A stretch of DNA of 64,000 nt from assembly GCF_001544695.2 (NCBI RefSeq), contig NZ_FCOM02000006.1, positions 1 through 64,000 of the forward strand. The letters are read 5' to 3'. The notes below the pieces were generated by a model, which saw nothing but the letters and a program-made list of their open reading frames with translations, was not told the DNA's origin and did not search any database. How positions within the stretch are numbered: position 1 is the first letter of the stretch; the number at the start of each line of letters is the position of its first letter. This document shows, in pieces, positions 25,646-34,531 of this stretch. The translations under genes were made by a program, and so were the position numbers. Source of the DNA: Caballeronia arvi. GTDB taxonomy: Bacteria; Pseudomonadota; Gammaproteobacteria; Burkholderiales; Burkholderiaceae.

Positions 25646-26749
25646 TTACGCGACTGAGAACAACGGCGCACCGAGCCTCGATTCGTCGACTTCGATTCCC
25701 AGTCCTGCACCGGTCGGCGCAGAGCCAAAACCATTTTCCGAGCGAGGCGCATAGCCGGCAAGGTGTCCATCGGTCCAGTCGTTGAAGAACGGCGTCATCA
25801 ACAGGGATTCGGGCCGCGTCGTTGCGGCGACATGGCTCGTCGCTGCCGTGATGATGTCGCCGCCCCACATGTCTTCGACCGATACCGCGAGATTCAAGTC
25901 CTGAAGAAGATCCCGGGCCTTGACGACATTGGTCAACCCGCCCAGCTTGCCGAACTTCAGGTTGATCGAAACAGCATTGGCTTCGTACTTCGCGCGATAC
26001 ACCTCGTCGTGACTGGTGATCGATTCGTCGAGGACCAGCGGCACCGACGAACCGCGCGCGGCGAGAATGCAATCGATGGTCGATCGGCACGGTTGTTCGA
26101 CATAAACCGGCAGTCCTGCCAGCCCCTGAAATGCCATCTTGGCCGCGGCCAACGACCAGCCACCATTCGAATCCGCCACGATGACCGTTTCGCTATTGCC
26201 CGCTTTCACACTGGCACGCGTACGCGCGATGTCATCGAAAGGATTGTTACCGACCTTCAACTGGAAGCGGTTGATACCCGCTTTTCTGCGCTCTTCGATG
26301 AACTCGCCCATCGACTCCGGCGAACCGAGCGGCACCGCCTCATAAATCGGGAATCGCTCGTTGATTACGCCGCCAATGAGCGCGGAGATCGGGCGATTCA
26401 CGGACTTGCCGAAAATGTCCCAGCAAGCGATATCGATCGCGCTCTTGGCGAACTCCTGCCCCATCAAGGTCGCGTTCATCGTGCGATTGACCTGGCCGAT
26501 GTTGGTCGGGTCGCTGCCGATGAGCGCTTGCCCAAGATCGCGAAGCGCCGTGCGAACACCTTCCGGAAAGACCGGAAGATAGACCTTGCCGAGTGTCGTG
26601 ATTTCGCCCCACCCGCTGATCCCTTCATCGGTACGGATGCGGACCACCGTCCCGTCTTCGGTGTTCGCACGGCGATCACCGGACATGATGTACGTGCCGT
26701 GAGCGTAGCCAACCACATACGAGTAAATGTCGAAGCCAACAATTTTCAT
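25646..26749 (-). CDS. Enolase-superfamily (MR/MLE) enzyme, imino-acid racemase/dehydratase candidate
   Basis: The 367-residue protein has the N-terminal capping domain and a barrel with metal ligands Asp193 (A-D-S-N-G-G-W), Glu218 (V-E-Q-P) and Asp241 (L-D-E-S), plus the opposite-face base Lys265 (N-L-K-F-G-K-L-G-G). The usual K-x-K pair is reduced to Q-L-K165. Superfamily relatives include cis-3-hydroxy-L-proline dehydratase and hydroxyproline-betaine epimerase. It follows the reductase gene on the minus strand with a 69-base gap, so the two form an operon. GAGG precedes ATG 26749. The substrate is not settled. Confidence 0.82.
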   Translation of the reverse strand: MKIVGFDIYSYVVGYAHGTYIMSGDRRANTEDGTVVRIRTDEGISGWGEITTLGKVYLPVFPEGVRTALRDLGQALIGSDPTNIGQVNRTMNATLMGQEFAKSAIDIACWDIFGKSVNRPISALIGGVINERFPIYEAVPLGSPESMGEFIEERRKAGINRFQLKVGNNPFDDIARTRASVKAGNSETVIVADSNGGWSLAAAKMAFQGLAGLPVYVEQPCRSTIDCILAARGSSVPLVLDESITSHDEVYRAKYEANAVSINLKFGKLGGLTNVVKARDLLQDLNLAVSVEDMWGGDIITAATSHVAATTRPESLLMTPFFNDWTDGHLAGYAPRSENGFGSAPTGAGLGIEVDESRLGAPLFSVA

Positions 26750-26818
26750 GGTGCATCCTCAGTCAGATAATGAATCGCATGCTGGGTCGTTACAGGCGGC
26801 GGCGCTTCCGCGAATTCC

Positions 26819-27844
26819 TTACGCTCGAAGCGCGCAGATTTCCTGGTAGAGCGACTCATCGAGACGCACGCCTTCTTCGAAGCTTTTGATGCGCGCGGCG
26901 AATCTCCGCTGCGACGGCAGCCGTGCTCCCTGTCCGACGATGTGCTGCAACAGAAGCTCGGCGCGCGCGTGATTCTCCTGAGCGTCGCCGCCTGCGAACC
27001 TGTCCGGAGAGAAGGCGATGATGAGCTCGCCGTGAATGGGTGTGATGCCAATGCCGCCGTCACGTGCCTGCGACTCGAAACTCATCAGATCACCTAGCAG
27101 CGGTCCGGCGAGCAGTTCGATCATTGCGGACAGTGCGGAGCCTTTATGCAATCCGAACGGCAACATCGCGCCTTGCAGGGCTTCCTGAGGATCGTTCGTC
27201 GGATGGCCGTCGCGATCGAGCGCCCAGCCGTCCGGAATCTTTTCGCCTTTACGATGCGCAAGCTCGATCTCGCCGCGCGCAGCGACGCTGGTCGCAAAGT
27301 CGAATACGAACGGCGGCGTGCCGGGTCGCGGCCACGCGAAAGCAAAGGGATTCGTCCCGAACAGCGGCTTCTTTCCTCCTGCAGGAGCGACGTATGAGTG
27401 ACTTGGCGTCATGGCGATCGCCGCGACGCCGTGCTCAGCCAGCGCCTCGACTTCCTGCCAGAGCGCGGAAAAGTGGTAGCAGTTATTGATCGACAGCGCC
27501 GCGATGCCGCATTCCCTGGCTTTGCGCACCAGGACGGGCGTCGCCACGTCGAAGGCTACCTGCGAGAAACCCGACTTCGCATCGACCCGGACGATGCCGG
27601 GAGCGATGTCGTGGATTTCAGGCACCGCGTCGCCGGAGACTTTGCCCGAACGCATCCCCTTCACGCAGACCAGCAAGCGATACATGCCGTGTGAATGGCA
27701 CTCGTCGCGCTGCCCCGCCACGACTGACCTGGCCACAGCCGCGGCGTGCTGTTCGTTCATGCCATTGCTCAGGAGAACGTCACGCGACAGCGCATACGCC
27801 TCGTCGAGCGAGAGTTGCATAAATGATGATGAGGGATTCGTCAT
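26819..27844 (-). CDS. Malate/L-lactate dehydrogenase (Ldh2/DpkA)-family NAD(P)H reductase
   Basis: The 341-residue protein belongs to the family that includes 1-piperideine-2-carboxylate/1-pyrroline-2-carboxylate reductase, ureidoglycolate dehydrogenase and malate dehydrogenases. Visible motifs are R-D-E-C-H-S-H-G-M-Y-R (active-site His), N-N-C-Y-H-F-S-A-L-W and P-S-H-S-Y-V-A-P-A-G-G-K-K-P-L-F-G-T-N-P. Next to hydroxyproline-type dehydratases it probably reduces 1-pyrroline-2-carboxylate to L-proline. The start at 27844 is uncertain (27820 is an alternative); the open frame upstream crosses the operator at 27931 and is rejected. Confidence 0.8.
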   Translation of the reverse strand: MTNPSSSFMQLSLDEAYALSRDVLLSNGMNEQHAAAVARSVVAGQRDECHSHGMYRLLVCVKGMRSGKVSGDAVPEIHDIAPGIVRVDAKSGFSQVAFDVATPVLVRKARECGIAALSINNCYHFSALWQEVEALAEHGVAAIAMTPSHSYVAPAGGKKPLFGTNPFAFAWPRPGTPPFVFDFATSVAARGEIELAHRKGEKIPDGWALDRDGHPTNDPQEALQGAMLPFGLHKGSALSAMIELLAGPLLGDLMSFESQARDGGIGITPIHGELIIAFSPDRFAGGDAQENHARAELLLQHIVGQGARLPSQRRFAARIKSFEEGVRLDESLYQEICALRA

Positions 27845-27928
27845 GGGGCTTACGAAGAGTCTCGGTTTGAAGCGAAAGGGATGCGAACGTGCTTGCACTC
27901 GCCGGTCAACAGGCGGGATCTCGCACAC

Positions 27929-27946
27929 GAATTTTATACAATATTC
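27929..27946 (-). promoter_or_regulatory. GntR-type operator site 3 (reductase/enolase operon promoter)
   Basis: The plus strand reads GAATTTTATACAATATTC, an imperfect dyad about TATA. Its reverse complement contains TTGTATAAAAT as in sites 1 and 2. It lies 85 bases before the reductase ATG. Confidence 0.6.
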
Positions 27947-28065
27947 GGCATCGGTCAACTGGAGAATAGCCGAGGACAGAGAGCTTGTACGAGCCGCAGC
28001 ACCGTATTTATCCGGGCTCTGAGGGTATACGCCCAAGCACTGCAAATCTTCGTTGACTTTGTGTT

Positions 28066-28076
28066 TTTTATACAAT
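28066..28076 (+). promoter_or_regulatory. GntR-type operator site 4 (ABC transporter 1 promoter)
   Basis: TTTTATACAAT shares the TATACAA core with sites 3 and 5. It lies 143 bases before the binding-protein ATG and 120 bases from site 3, so the pair brackets the divergent promoters. Confidence 0.5.
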
Positions 28077-28219
28077 CTACTATATTTAACAAACGCACCG
28101 AGCTTTTTCCGATCACTCGCATCACGCTAACTGGCTTGCGTCGTTGCGGACCTGCGCGCGGATTTTCGGTGGTTTGTGTTCCAGTCGCGATTGTATTTAA
28201 GAGCCTTACGGAGACAGTT

Positions 28220-29185
28220 ATGTCAACGCACTATTCTGCAATCCTTTATAAGCTGGCGACCCGGTCGACGCTCGCGAAGCTCGCTGGCGGCGTCACCTTA
28301 TGCCTGGCGTCGTTGGGCGTGGCCAGTACCGCAAGCGCTGCCGACATCGATCCTGGCACCCCACTTCGTGTCGTCATTACCGATTTGCCGCCTTACGTCC
28401 ACAAGGACGCCAACGGGCACCTCGACGGCATCGACGGCAAGCTCTTCGATCAGGCAGCGCAGCAACTCGGCTTCAAGTACACCGTCACGGTAACGAACTG
28501 GGATGGGATGCTGGCCTCGGTGCAGTCCGGTAGAGCCGATCTCGCCGTGTCCGACGTGGCCTGGACCGAAGCTCGGGCAAAGACCGGCTTGTTTAGCGAC
28601 CCGGCCTACTACCTGCCCCAGCTGATCGCCGTGCGGGAAGGCGTCAACATTCGCGGCGTGGCCGATCTGACGGGCCATAGTGTCGGCGCCATCAACGGAC
28701 AATCGTACGTCGATGCCGTCAACAACGTGCCGGGCGCGAAGCTGCGGCTTTATCCCGACACCGTCGCTCTCCTGTCCGACATCGCGGCGGGCCGACTGGA
28801 CGTCGCGTTCATGGACCCACTGGTCATGGTGTACCAGAAGAAAGTCCGCCCGGACCTGCACTTCAATGTCGTGCCCCTGCCCGCTCCGTCGATGGCCGAT
28901 GTCGCCGCACATCCCAAGTGGGCAGTTTTCGGCCCGCAAATGATCGGCTGGTACGTGCGCCCCGGCGCGCAGCAACTCGTCGACAAACTGAATGGCGAGA
29001 TCCGCAAGGCGTGGGCGCAAGGCACCAACGCCGCGAACATCAAGGCAGTCGGCGTGACCGATGTATCCCCGTTTCTCAGTCCGGGTTCGGAATGGTTGAA
29101 GACTTATGAGAAGCAACGCCGCGGCGTCGATCGCGCCGCTGACTGGACCCCTCCGAGCAGTGACACCGCTGTCGCGAAGAAGTAG
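28220..29185 (+). CDS. Amino-acid ABC transporter substrate-binding protein (transporter 1)
   Basis: The 321-residue protein has an N-terminal export signal (hydrophobic A-K-L-A-G-G-V-T-L-C-L-A-S-L-G-V-A, cleavage near A-S-A-A-D). The SBP_bac_3 fold follows (P-L-R-V-V-I-T-D-L-P-P-Y ... G-I-D-G-K-L-F-D-Q-A-A ... G-R-A-D-L-A-V-S-D-V-A-W-T). It captures a polar or cyclic amino acid in the periplasm. GGAG lies seven bases before ATG 28220. It heads an operon with one permease and one ATPase gene; site 4 lies upstream. Substrate is inferred from context only. Confidence 0.87.
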   Translation: MSTHYSAILYKLATRSTLAKLAGGVTLCLASLGVASTASAADIDPGTPLRVVITDLPPYVHKDANGHLDGIDGKLFDQAAQQLGFKYTVTVTNWDGMLASVQSGRADLAVSDVAWTEARAKTGLFSDPAYYLPQLIAVREGVNIRGVADLTGHSVGAINGQSYVDAVNNVPGAKLRLYPDTVALLSDIAAGRLDVAFMDPLVMVYQKKVRPDLHFNVVPLPAPSMADVAAHPKWAVFGPQMIGWYVRPGAQQLVDKLNGEIRKAWAQGTNAANIKAVGVTDVSPFLSPGSEWLKTYEKQRRGVDRAADWTPPSSDTAVAKK

Positions 29186-29348
29186 CACCGATACATCGGC
29201 AGGCGGAGAAGTGCGGTCGGCATCCTGTATCGATCATCGGTTCTGCAGCACATCGACGATGCCGCCCGCGAACACGGTTTCCAGACAGCCCATGCCTGTC
29301 GGTTCAGGACAGGCGGGCCGCTTTCGGCACATGTGAAGGGTTAAGTAA

Positions 29349-30113
29349 ATGGACAAGCTAGGTAGTTTCTTCAAGGTTCCCTGGGACACTTACTGGACTG
29401 ATCTTATCGACGGCATTGGAGTCACGCTTCAATACACGATCTCCGGCTTTATCGGCGCGATCGTGCTCGGCGTGATCCTCGCGCTGATGCGCAGCAAGGA
29501 CGAATCACTCCTTGCCAAAGGCACCCGGGCGTTCGTCGAGGTGTGGAAAAACGTCCCGCTGATCACGGAGATCTTCATCATCTACTTCGGGCTGTCGTCG
29601 GTCGGCATCAATCTCAGTGCGTTCGCCGCTGGCTCGTTGGCGCTGATCGGTCACTACGGCGCGTACCTGTCCGAGATCTTTCGCGCTGGCATGAAGTCGG
29701 TCGATAACGGGCAACACGAGGCAGGACTGGCGCTCGGGATGACCACGTTCGGTATCTTCCGGAAGATCCTGGCACCGCAGGCCATTCTTGTCGCATTGCC
29801 CGGTACGGGGACCATGCTGGTGGATCTTTTGAAGAGCACGTCCCTGATGGTCACGATCGGCGGGGCGGACCTGATGACGCAGGGGCAGATCGTTACCTCG
29901 GCGACTTTCCGGGCGCTGGAAGTCTATATTGTGATCGGTGCGATCTACTTTGCACTGTGCTTCCCGCTTTCGTCCTTCCTTCTGTACATCGAGCGTCGTC
30001 TGGCGAACGGTCACCCGTTCTCCCTTCGCCGTATCGGGCTCCTTCGATCCGCCAGGGCTGTCCTGGATTCGCGTGCCGGCGCCCTTCAAGTTGCGACCGA
30101 GGAGAAAGCGTGA
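29349..30113 (+). CDS. Amino-acid ABC transporter permease (transporter 1)
   Basis: The 254-residue membrane protein is of the HisM/GlnP type, with an N-terminal TM domain (I-G-V-T-L-Q-Y-T-I-S-G-F-I-G-A-I-V-L-G) and the EAA loop E-A-G-L-A-L-G-M-T-T-F-G-I-F-R-K-I-L-A-P-Q-A. One permease gene implies a homodimer. The stop overlaps the ATPase start by one base (TGATG). A 163-base spacer, longer than usual, separates it from the binding-protein gene. Confidence 0.9.
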   Translation: MDKLGSFFKVPWDTYWTDLIDGIGVTLQYTISGFIGAIVLGVILALMRSKDESLLAKGTRAFVEVWKNVPLITEIFIIYFGLSSVGINLSAFAAGSLALIGHYGAYLSEIFRAGMKSVDNGQHEAGLALGMTTFGIFRKILAPQAILVALPGTGTMLVDLLKSTSLMVTIGGADLMTQGQIVTSATFRALEVYIVIGAIYFALCFPLSSFLLYIERRLANGHPFSLRRIGLLRSARAVLDSRAGALQVATEEKA

Positions 30114-30919
30114 TGGAGAACCTTGTCGTGGAACGAGTAACGCCGGTGGTCAAGCAGACCGAGTCAATCATCAAGGCCGAAGGGGTATCGTTGTCCTTCG
30201 GGAAAATCAAGGCGCTCGAAGACGTTTGTATCGACGTGGGTCAGAGCGAAGTCGTGACGATCGTCGGCCCGAGTGGTGCAGGGAAAAGCACGTTTCTGCG
30301 TTGCTTGAATCTTCTGCAGAAGCCTGACCGCGGTCACATTACGATCGACGGCAGGCTGATCTTCAACGATTCGGCCAGCGTGAACAAACGGGACCTGCTG
30401 GATGTGCGACGGAAGCTGGGCATGGTCTTCCAGCGCTTTCATCTGTTCCCGCATTTGACCGCGCTTGAGAACGTGACGCTCGCCATGCTCGACGCGGGCA
30501 TCGCCACGCGCGATGAAGCGGTCGAAACGGCCACTAACCTGCTGGACCGAGTGGGACTTCTCAAACGCGCACTCTCGCCGGCTCCGCGATTGTCCGGCGG
30601 CGAACAACAGCGGGTCGCCATCGCACGCGCACTCGCGATGCGGCCGCGGGCACTTCTCTTCGATGAACCGACCTCGGCGCTGGACCCCGAGGCCAGTCGC
30701 GAAGTGCTTTCCGTGATGAAGGAACTGGCCCAGCAAGGCACCACGATGGTGGTCGTGACGCACGAAATGAAGTTCGCCCTGAACGTGAGCGACCGGGTCC
30801 TTTTCATGGAATCCGGCCGCGCGATCGAGACGGGCACGGCCGAAGACATGTTCTATCGTGCGAAGTCGCCCAGGGCGCGAGCGTTCTTCGCTCAGGCGTT
30901 GGATCACATGGAAACGTGA
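30113..30919 (+). CDS. Amino-acid ABC transporter ATP-binding protein (transporter 1)
   Basis: The 268-residue ATPase has Walker A G-P-S-G-A-G-K-S-T, signature L-S-G-G-E-Q-Q-R, Walker B L-L-F-D-E-P-T-S-A-L-D-P and the H-loop T-H-E-M. It is of the HisP/GlnQ class. ATG 30113 was chosen because it overlaps the permease stop by one base. A longer upstream reading would lie inside the permease gene and lacks homology. Confidence 0.93.
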   Translation: MENLVVERVTPVVKQTESIIKAEGVSLSFGKIKALEDVCIDVGQSEVVTIVGPSGAGKSTFLRCLNLLQKPDRGHITIDGRLIFNDSASVNKRDLLDVRRKLGMVFQRFHLFPHLTALENVTLAMLDAGIATRDEAVETATNLLDRVGLLKRALSPAPRLSGGEQQRVAIARALAMRPRALLFDEPTSALDPEASREVLSVMKELAQQGTTMVVVTHEMKFALNVSDRVLFMESGRAIETGTAEDMFYRAKSPRARAFFAQALDHMET

Positions 30920-30956
30920 TTGCGCGCGCAGTGGGGCGGATCAAACCCCGTTACAG

Positions 30957-30982
30957 GCCGACCATCAGAACGGTCGGCTTTT
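30957..30982 (+). terminator. Rho-independent terminator of the ABC transporter 1 operon
   Basis: GCCGACC (30957-30963) pairs with GGTCGGC (30972-30978) and is followed by TTTT. It lies 38 bases past the ATPase stop. Confidence 0.75.
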
Positions 30983-31043
30983 CTGCCACACAAGGTCGGC
31001 AGTCGTCGAACGACTTCCTGTTTTGTCAACCGTGGAGTGATAT

Positions 31044-31054
31044 AATTTATACAA
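31044..31054 (+). promoter_or_regulatory. GntR-type operator site 5 (gntR-1 autoregulation)
   Basis: AATTTATACAA shares the TATACAA core with the four sites upstream. It lies 35 bases before the GntR-1 ATG, so the regulator probably controls itself. Confidence 0.5.
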
Positions 31055-31088
31055 CTCTCGACGAGAGATAGAAGGACGGATATCCGCC

Positions 31089-31772
31089 ATGAATTCCACT
31101 GTCACGAGCTCACGGCTCCAGGCGACGACCGTCGCGGAACAGGCTGCCGACGCATTACGTCGCAAGATCCTCTCGGGCGAGTTGCCCGAGGGTTTCCAGC
31201 TTCGACAAGATGCGCTCGCCGCCGAATTCGGCGTCAGTCGCATTCCCGTGCGGGAAGCGCTCGTTCAACTCGAAGGGGAAGGACTGGTTCGGATCGTCCC
31301 TCACAAAGGCGCTGTGGTATCCGAGTTGTCCATCGCTGAAATCAGTGAACTGTTCACACTGCGCGGATTGCTCGAACCCATACTTCTGAAGAAGTCGGCC
31401 CCGAAGCTGACCCAGGCAGATTTCGCCGAACTCGACGCGATACTCGCGGAGTACAAGGAAGAGTTGCACGCTCAGCATCCGGCGCGGTGGGGCGAGCTGA
31501 ACACGCGTCTGCACGATCTGCTGATGTCACGCGCAGAACAACCCCGCACGCTTTCGATTGTGACAAGCCTGCTGCAACAGACCGATCGCTACACGCGCCT
31601 GCAGTTGTCTCTGAGCGCGGAAAGCTGTCGCCGTGCAGAGGAAGAGCACGGCGAACTCGTGCGCTTGTGCAAGACGGGAGACGTGCGTGCGGCTGCCGCT
31701 CTTCTGAAGCGCCACATCGATCACGCGTGCGAAGAGCTCGAAGCCTTCATTCTGTCGCGCAGGCGGCTCTGA
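31089..31772 (+). CDS. GntR/FadR-family (FCD) regulator, GntR-1
   Basis: The 227-residue regulator has an N-terminal winged helix (L-R-R-K-I-L-S-G-E-L-P-E-G ... L-A-A-E-F-G-V-S-R-I-P-V-R-E-A-L-V-Q-L-E-G-E-G) and a C-terminal all-helical FCD ligand domain with the metal-ligand pattern ending H-I-D-H-A. It lies downstream of ABC transporter 1 and is the best candidate to bind the five TATACAA/TTGTATA sites in this module. The ligand is probably an imino-acid intermediate, by inference. Confidence 0.88.
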   Translation: MNSTVTSSRLQATTVAEQAADALRRKILSGELPEGFQLRQDALAAEFGVSRIPVREALVQLEGEGLVRIVPHKGAVVSELSIAEISELFTLRGLLEPILLKKSAPKLTQADFAELDAILAEYKEELHAQHPARWGELNTRLHDLLMSRAEQPRTLSIVTSLLQQTDRYTRLQLSLSAESCRRAEEEHGELVRLCKTGDVRAAAALLKRHIDHACEELEAFILSRRRL

Positions 31773-31800
31773 TAAACGCCATGCCCTGACGCGGCCGTCA

Positions 31801-32532
31801 TCACCCCTTCGTCAGCGTCTGACGCGACGCCCGCAGCTGCTCGCGCCGCTCCTCGATTATCTTCTCGTAATCCACGTCACAGTTCTGGCTGTTGATGTGG
31901 TGCGTCCACGTTTTCTCGAGCTGACGAAGGTTGCCCTCCTTGAGCGCCGCGAGCAGTTCGTGGTGTTCCGCGACGATGGAAGTCAGATTGGTGATGTGAG
32001 TCGTCAGACCCAGCACGATGACCAATTGTCGGGCGATCCCCTCCCAGAGATTCAACACGACGTCGTTACCGCCAATCTCGGCGAGCTCGCGATGAAACGC
32101 CACGTCCGCAAGTGCGAGGCCGTAGTAGTCCTGGCGCAAAACCATCAGTTCGATTTCGTCCACGCGCCGGCGTAGCCGGAGATGCGTCTCGGGCGCATCG
32201 TTTAGCTTCAGCGCCACCACGCGCTTCACCGCCATCATCTCGAGCGCAAGGCGAGCTTCGAGCAGATCGAGGACGCGTTGCCGCGACACCGGCACCAGCC
32301 GAATGCCCTTGTTCGGCACGCTGGTGACGATTCCCTGACTTTCGAGCATCCGCAGTGCCTCTCGCACGGGCACACGGCTGACGCCGAGCTTTTCGGCGAT
32401 TTCTGCTTCCACGATCCGGTCGCCCGGAAGAATCAGGCCGCGCGACGCGCCGCTCACGATCGCGTCGACCGCCGAATCCACCATCGTTCGCGCGCGAACG
32501 GGCTCCCAACTAGGTATCGAAAGGTTGTTCAT
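31801..32532 (-). CDS. GntR/FadR-family (FCD) regulator, GntR-2
   Basis: The 243-residue protein starts M-N-N-L-S-I-P-S-W (ATG 32532; a GTG at 32541 is in frame). It has the winged helix I-A-E-K-L-G-V-S-R-V-P-V-R-E-A-L-R-M-L-E-S-Q-G and an FCD domain with conserved histidines (A-F-H-R-E-L, E-H-H-E-L). It faces away from the class II aldolase/ABC transporter 2 operon across a 220-base region containing TTGTATACA, and probably represses that operon. Its end is 28 bases from the convergent end of GntR-1. Confidence 0.87.
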   Translation of the reverse strand: MNNLSIPSWEPVRARTMVDSAVDAIVSGASRGLILPGDRIVEAEIAEKLGVSRVPVREALRMLESQGIVTSVPNKGIRLVPVSRQRVLDLLEARLALEMMAVKRVVALKLNDAPETHLRLRRRVDEIELMVLRQDYYGLALADVAFHRELAEIGGNDVVLNLWEGIARQLVIVLGLTTHITNLTSIVAEHHELLAALKEGNLRQLEKTWTHHINSQNCDVDYEKIIEERREQLRASRQTLTKG

Positions 32533-32626
32533 TGTCTGCACATTCTGGCTGCACCGTCCCCTGCCGGAATTCTCGGTGTTAACGCGAAGGTATGCAATAG
32601 ATTCTTGATCTTCGTATTTTTACGTG

Positions 32627-32639
32627 ATTGTATACACGT
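32627..32639 (+). promoter_or_regulatory. GntR-type operator in the gntR-2/aldolase divergent promoter
   Basis: ATTGTATACACGT contains the palindrome TGTATACA (32629-32636). It shares TTGTATA with the GntR-1 sites but lacks the AATATTC arm, so it probably belongs to GntR-2. Confidence 0.45.
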
Positions 32640-32752
32640 ATGCCGTGACGCGGGCAACTTCTTCCCCGACGGTTCCTTTGCGGCGCAGCAACTTTTCGAA
32701 ACCCGCCGACGCAGCCGATTTCAGGGCGATCGTCGCTCACAACGGAGCAGGA

Positions 32753-33544
32753 ATGGCCATCAAACTCAAGGTTGACCCGTCGAAAGCCGCGGATTACGCC
32801 GATGTCGATTTCAACAGCGACGAGATCTGGCAGACGCGCGTCGATCTCGCCGCGGTATTTCGCATCAGCGCGCACTACGGCTTCAACGAAGCGGTCGACA
32901 ACCACTATTCCGCCCTGCTTCCGGGCCGCGACGATCTCTTCCTGATCAACCCTTACGGCTACTCCTTCTCGGAGCTGACGGCCTCCTCGCTCCTCGTCTG
33001 CGATTTCCACGGCAACGTGTTGAGCGGCCGTGGCGAGCCGGAAGCGAGCTCGTTCTGGATCCACGCGCGAGTCCACAAGATGAAGCCGAACATTCGCTGT
33101 CTTCTGCATGCGCACACGCCGAATGCCACGGCACTGTGCGCCTTGGACCGCGATCCGTTCGACTGGTCGATCCAGTCGTCGATGCGATTCTATGGAGTCC
33201 TTTCCGTCGACAAGGAATACAACGGCCTCGCTCTCGACGACAGTGAAGGGGACCGTATCGCGCGCGCGCTGGGCAATGCCGAGGTGGTCTTCATGCGCAA
33301 CCACGGCGTCAGCATCGGCGCGAAGACCATCGCGGAGGCGTGGGACGACCTCTATTTCGTCGAACGGGCAGCTGAAGCGCAAGTCAAGGCGTACAGCACC
33401 GGCGCAAAGATGGCTCCGGTCTCGCACGACATCGTTGCTGCGGTCGCCAAGGGCGAACGCGCATCTCATGCAGCGAGCGCCCATCTTCACCTCGAAAGCG
33501 TCAAGCGTTTCCTGAACCAGACCGCACCGGGCTATGCCTCGTAA
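32753..33544 (+). CDS. Class II aldolase/adducin-family protein
   Basis: The 263-residue protein has the class II aldolase fold. Zinc-binding histidines are visible in L-L-H-A-H-T-P-N, and a further one in M-R-N-H-G-V-S-I-G. An N-terminal N-H-Y-S segment is also conserved. Family members cleave sugar phosphates or decarboxylate or epimerise hydroxy acids; the exact reaction cannot be read here. GGAG lies five bases before ATG 32753; an upstream extension has no ribosome site. It is the first gene of an operon with ABC transporter 2 and is divergent from GntR-2, which suggests its substrate derives from what that transporter imports. Confidence 0.82.
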   Translation: MAIKLKVDPSKAADYADVDFNSDEIWQTRVDLAAVFRISAHYGFNEAVDNHYSALLPGRDDLFLINPYGYSFSELTASSLLVCDFHGNVLSGRGEPEASSFWIHARVHKMKPNIRCLLHAHTPNATALCALDRDPFDWSIQSSMRFYGVLSVDKEYNGLALDDSEGDRIARALGNAEVVFMRNHGVSIGAKTIAEAWDDLYFVERAAEAQVKAYSTGAKMAPVSHDIVAAVAKGERASHAASAHLHLESVKRFLNQTAPGYAS

Positions 33545-33592
33545 CCCGCTGATCCTCCACACATGCCTCGCCAACATCGAAGGGAATACAAA

Positions 33593-34480
33593 ATGAAGCC
33601 ACGATTGACTTGCGCCAGCGTCATCGCATCGCTGTTTTTGCCGCTCGCACTGCACGCCGGAACGGCCCAGGCCGCAGGCGAGACGCCCCACTATGAATCG
33701 AAACCCATGTTCGACAACTGTGGCGACCCGTCCTATGAGAAGGCCAAGAAGGAAGGCGTTGTGCTCGGTTATTCCGAACTGCCGCCGGAAAGCTGGCTCG
33801 ATACGAAGACCAACGAGGCGAAGGGTATCGACGTGGAAATTCAGAAGCAGGCGCTCGCCTGGATGGGCGTGAAGATCAAGCGCGTCGAATGGATGCCGTG
33901 GGACAGCACGGTGCCGTCGCTGATTTCCAAACGCATCGACGTGATCGCGAGCGACATTCACCACACGCCGGAACGCGACAAGGTCATCAGCTTCACCGGT
34001 CCCGCGTTCTGGTATGGCCCGGGCATCATGGTCAAGAAAGGCTCGGGCGTCAGCATCAAGTCTTTTGCCGATCTGAAAGGAAAGAAGGTCGGTGTCACCG
34101 CCGGAGAAGCAGCGGACTCTTATTTGAAGGGGATCGGCGTGATAACCATGCCCTTCAAGGACGACCTGACGAAGTTTCAGAGCCTCGCCCAGGGACGCCT
34201 CGACGCCGCTATTACCGATCAGTTGCTCTGGGTGAAATTCAAGGCCGAAAACCCGAACACGAACCTCGAAATCCTCAACGATGTGCCGACGCCCCGATCG
34301 ATGATCGACGGCGGCGGCTTCGGCAGCGCTCGCTACGCGGTTCGCAAGGAAGACTGTTCGCTGCGCGCGGCCTACACGCAGGCGCTGGCGGAAATGACGG
34401 CCAACGGCACCACGTCTGCCATCCTTCGTCAGTTCGGCCTCACTGACAAGAACCTGGTTTCATTCGATCTCAAGCCGTAA
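33593..34480 (+). CDS. Amino-acid ABC transporter substrate-binding protein (transporter 2)
   Basis: The 295-residue SBP_bac_3 protein has a signal peptide ending A-Q-A-A-G. The domain includes [29 protein letters not shown] and [13 protein letters not shown] cysteine pair (C53 region and E-D-C-S near the C-terminus) may form a disulfide. AAGGGA precedes ATG 33593. It lies 48 bases after the aldolase-family gene. Confidence 0.87.
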   Translation: MKPRLTCASVIASLFLPLALHAGTAQAAGETPHYESKPMFDNCGDPSYEKAKKEGVVLGYSELPPESWLDTKTNEAKGIDVEIQKQALAWMGVKIKRVEWMPWDSTVPSLISKRIDVIASDIHHTPERDKVISFTGPAFWYGPGIMVKKGSGVSIKSFADLKGKKVGVTAGEAADSYLKGIGVITMPFKDDLTKFQSLAQGRLDAAITDQLLWVKFKAENPNTNLEILNDVPTPRSMIDGGGFGSARYAVRKEDCSLRAAYTQALAEMTANGTTSAILRQFGLTDKNLVSFDLKP

Positions 34481-34531
34481 GGTCGGGCACGCACTGGACC
34501 TTCGGCTGCAAGTTTTCAGGAGAGAACGGAA

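Noticed and set aside
27845-28075. A 77-residue N-terminal extension of the Ldh2-family reductase
   Set aside because: It would run through operator site 3 and part of site 4 and has no family similarity.
29957-30112. An N-terminal extension of the transporter 1 ATPase into the permease gene
   Set aside because: Not similar to the ATPase family; ATG 30113 overlaps the permease stop by one base, as in transporter 2.
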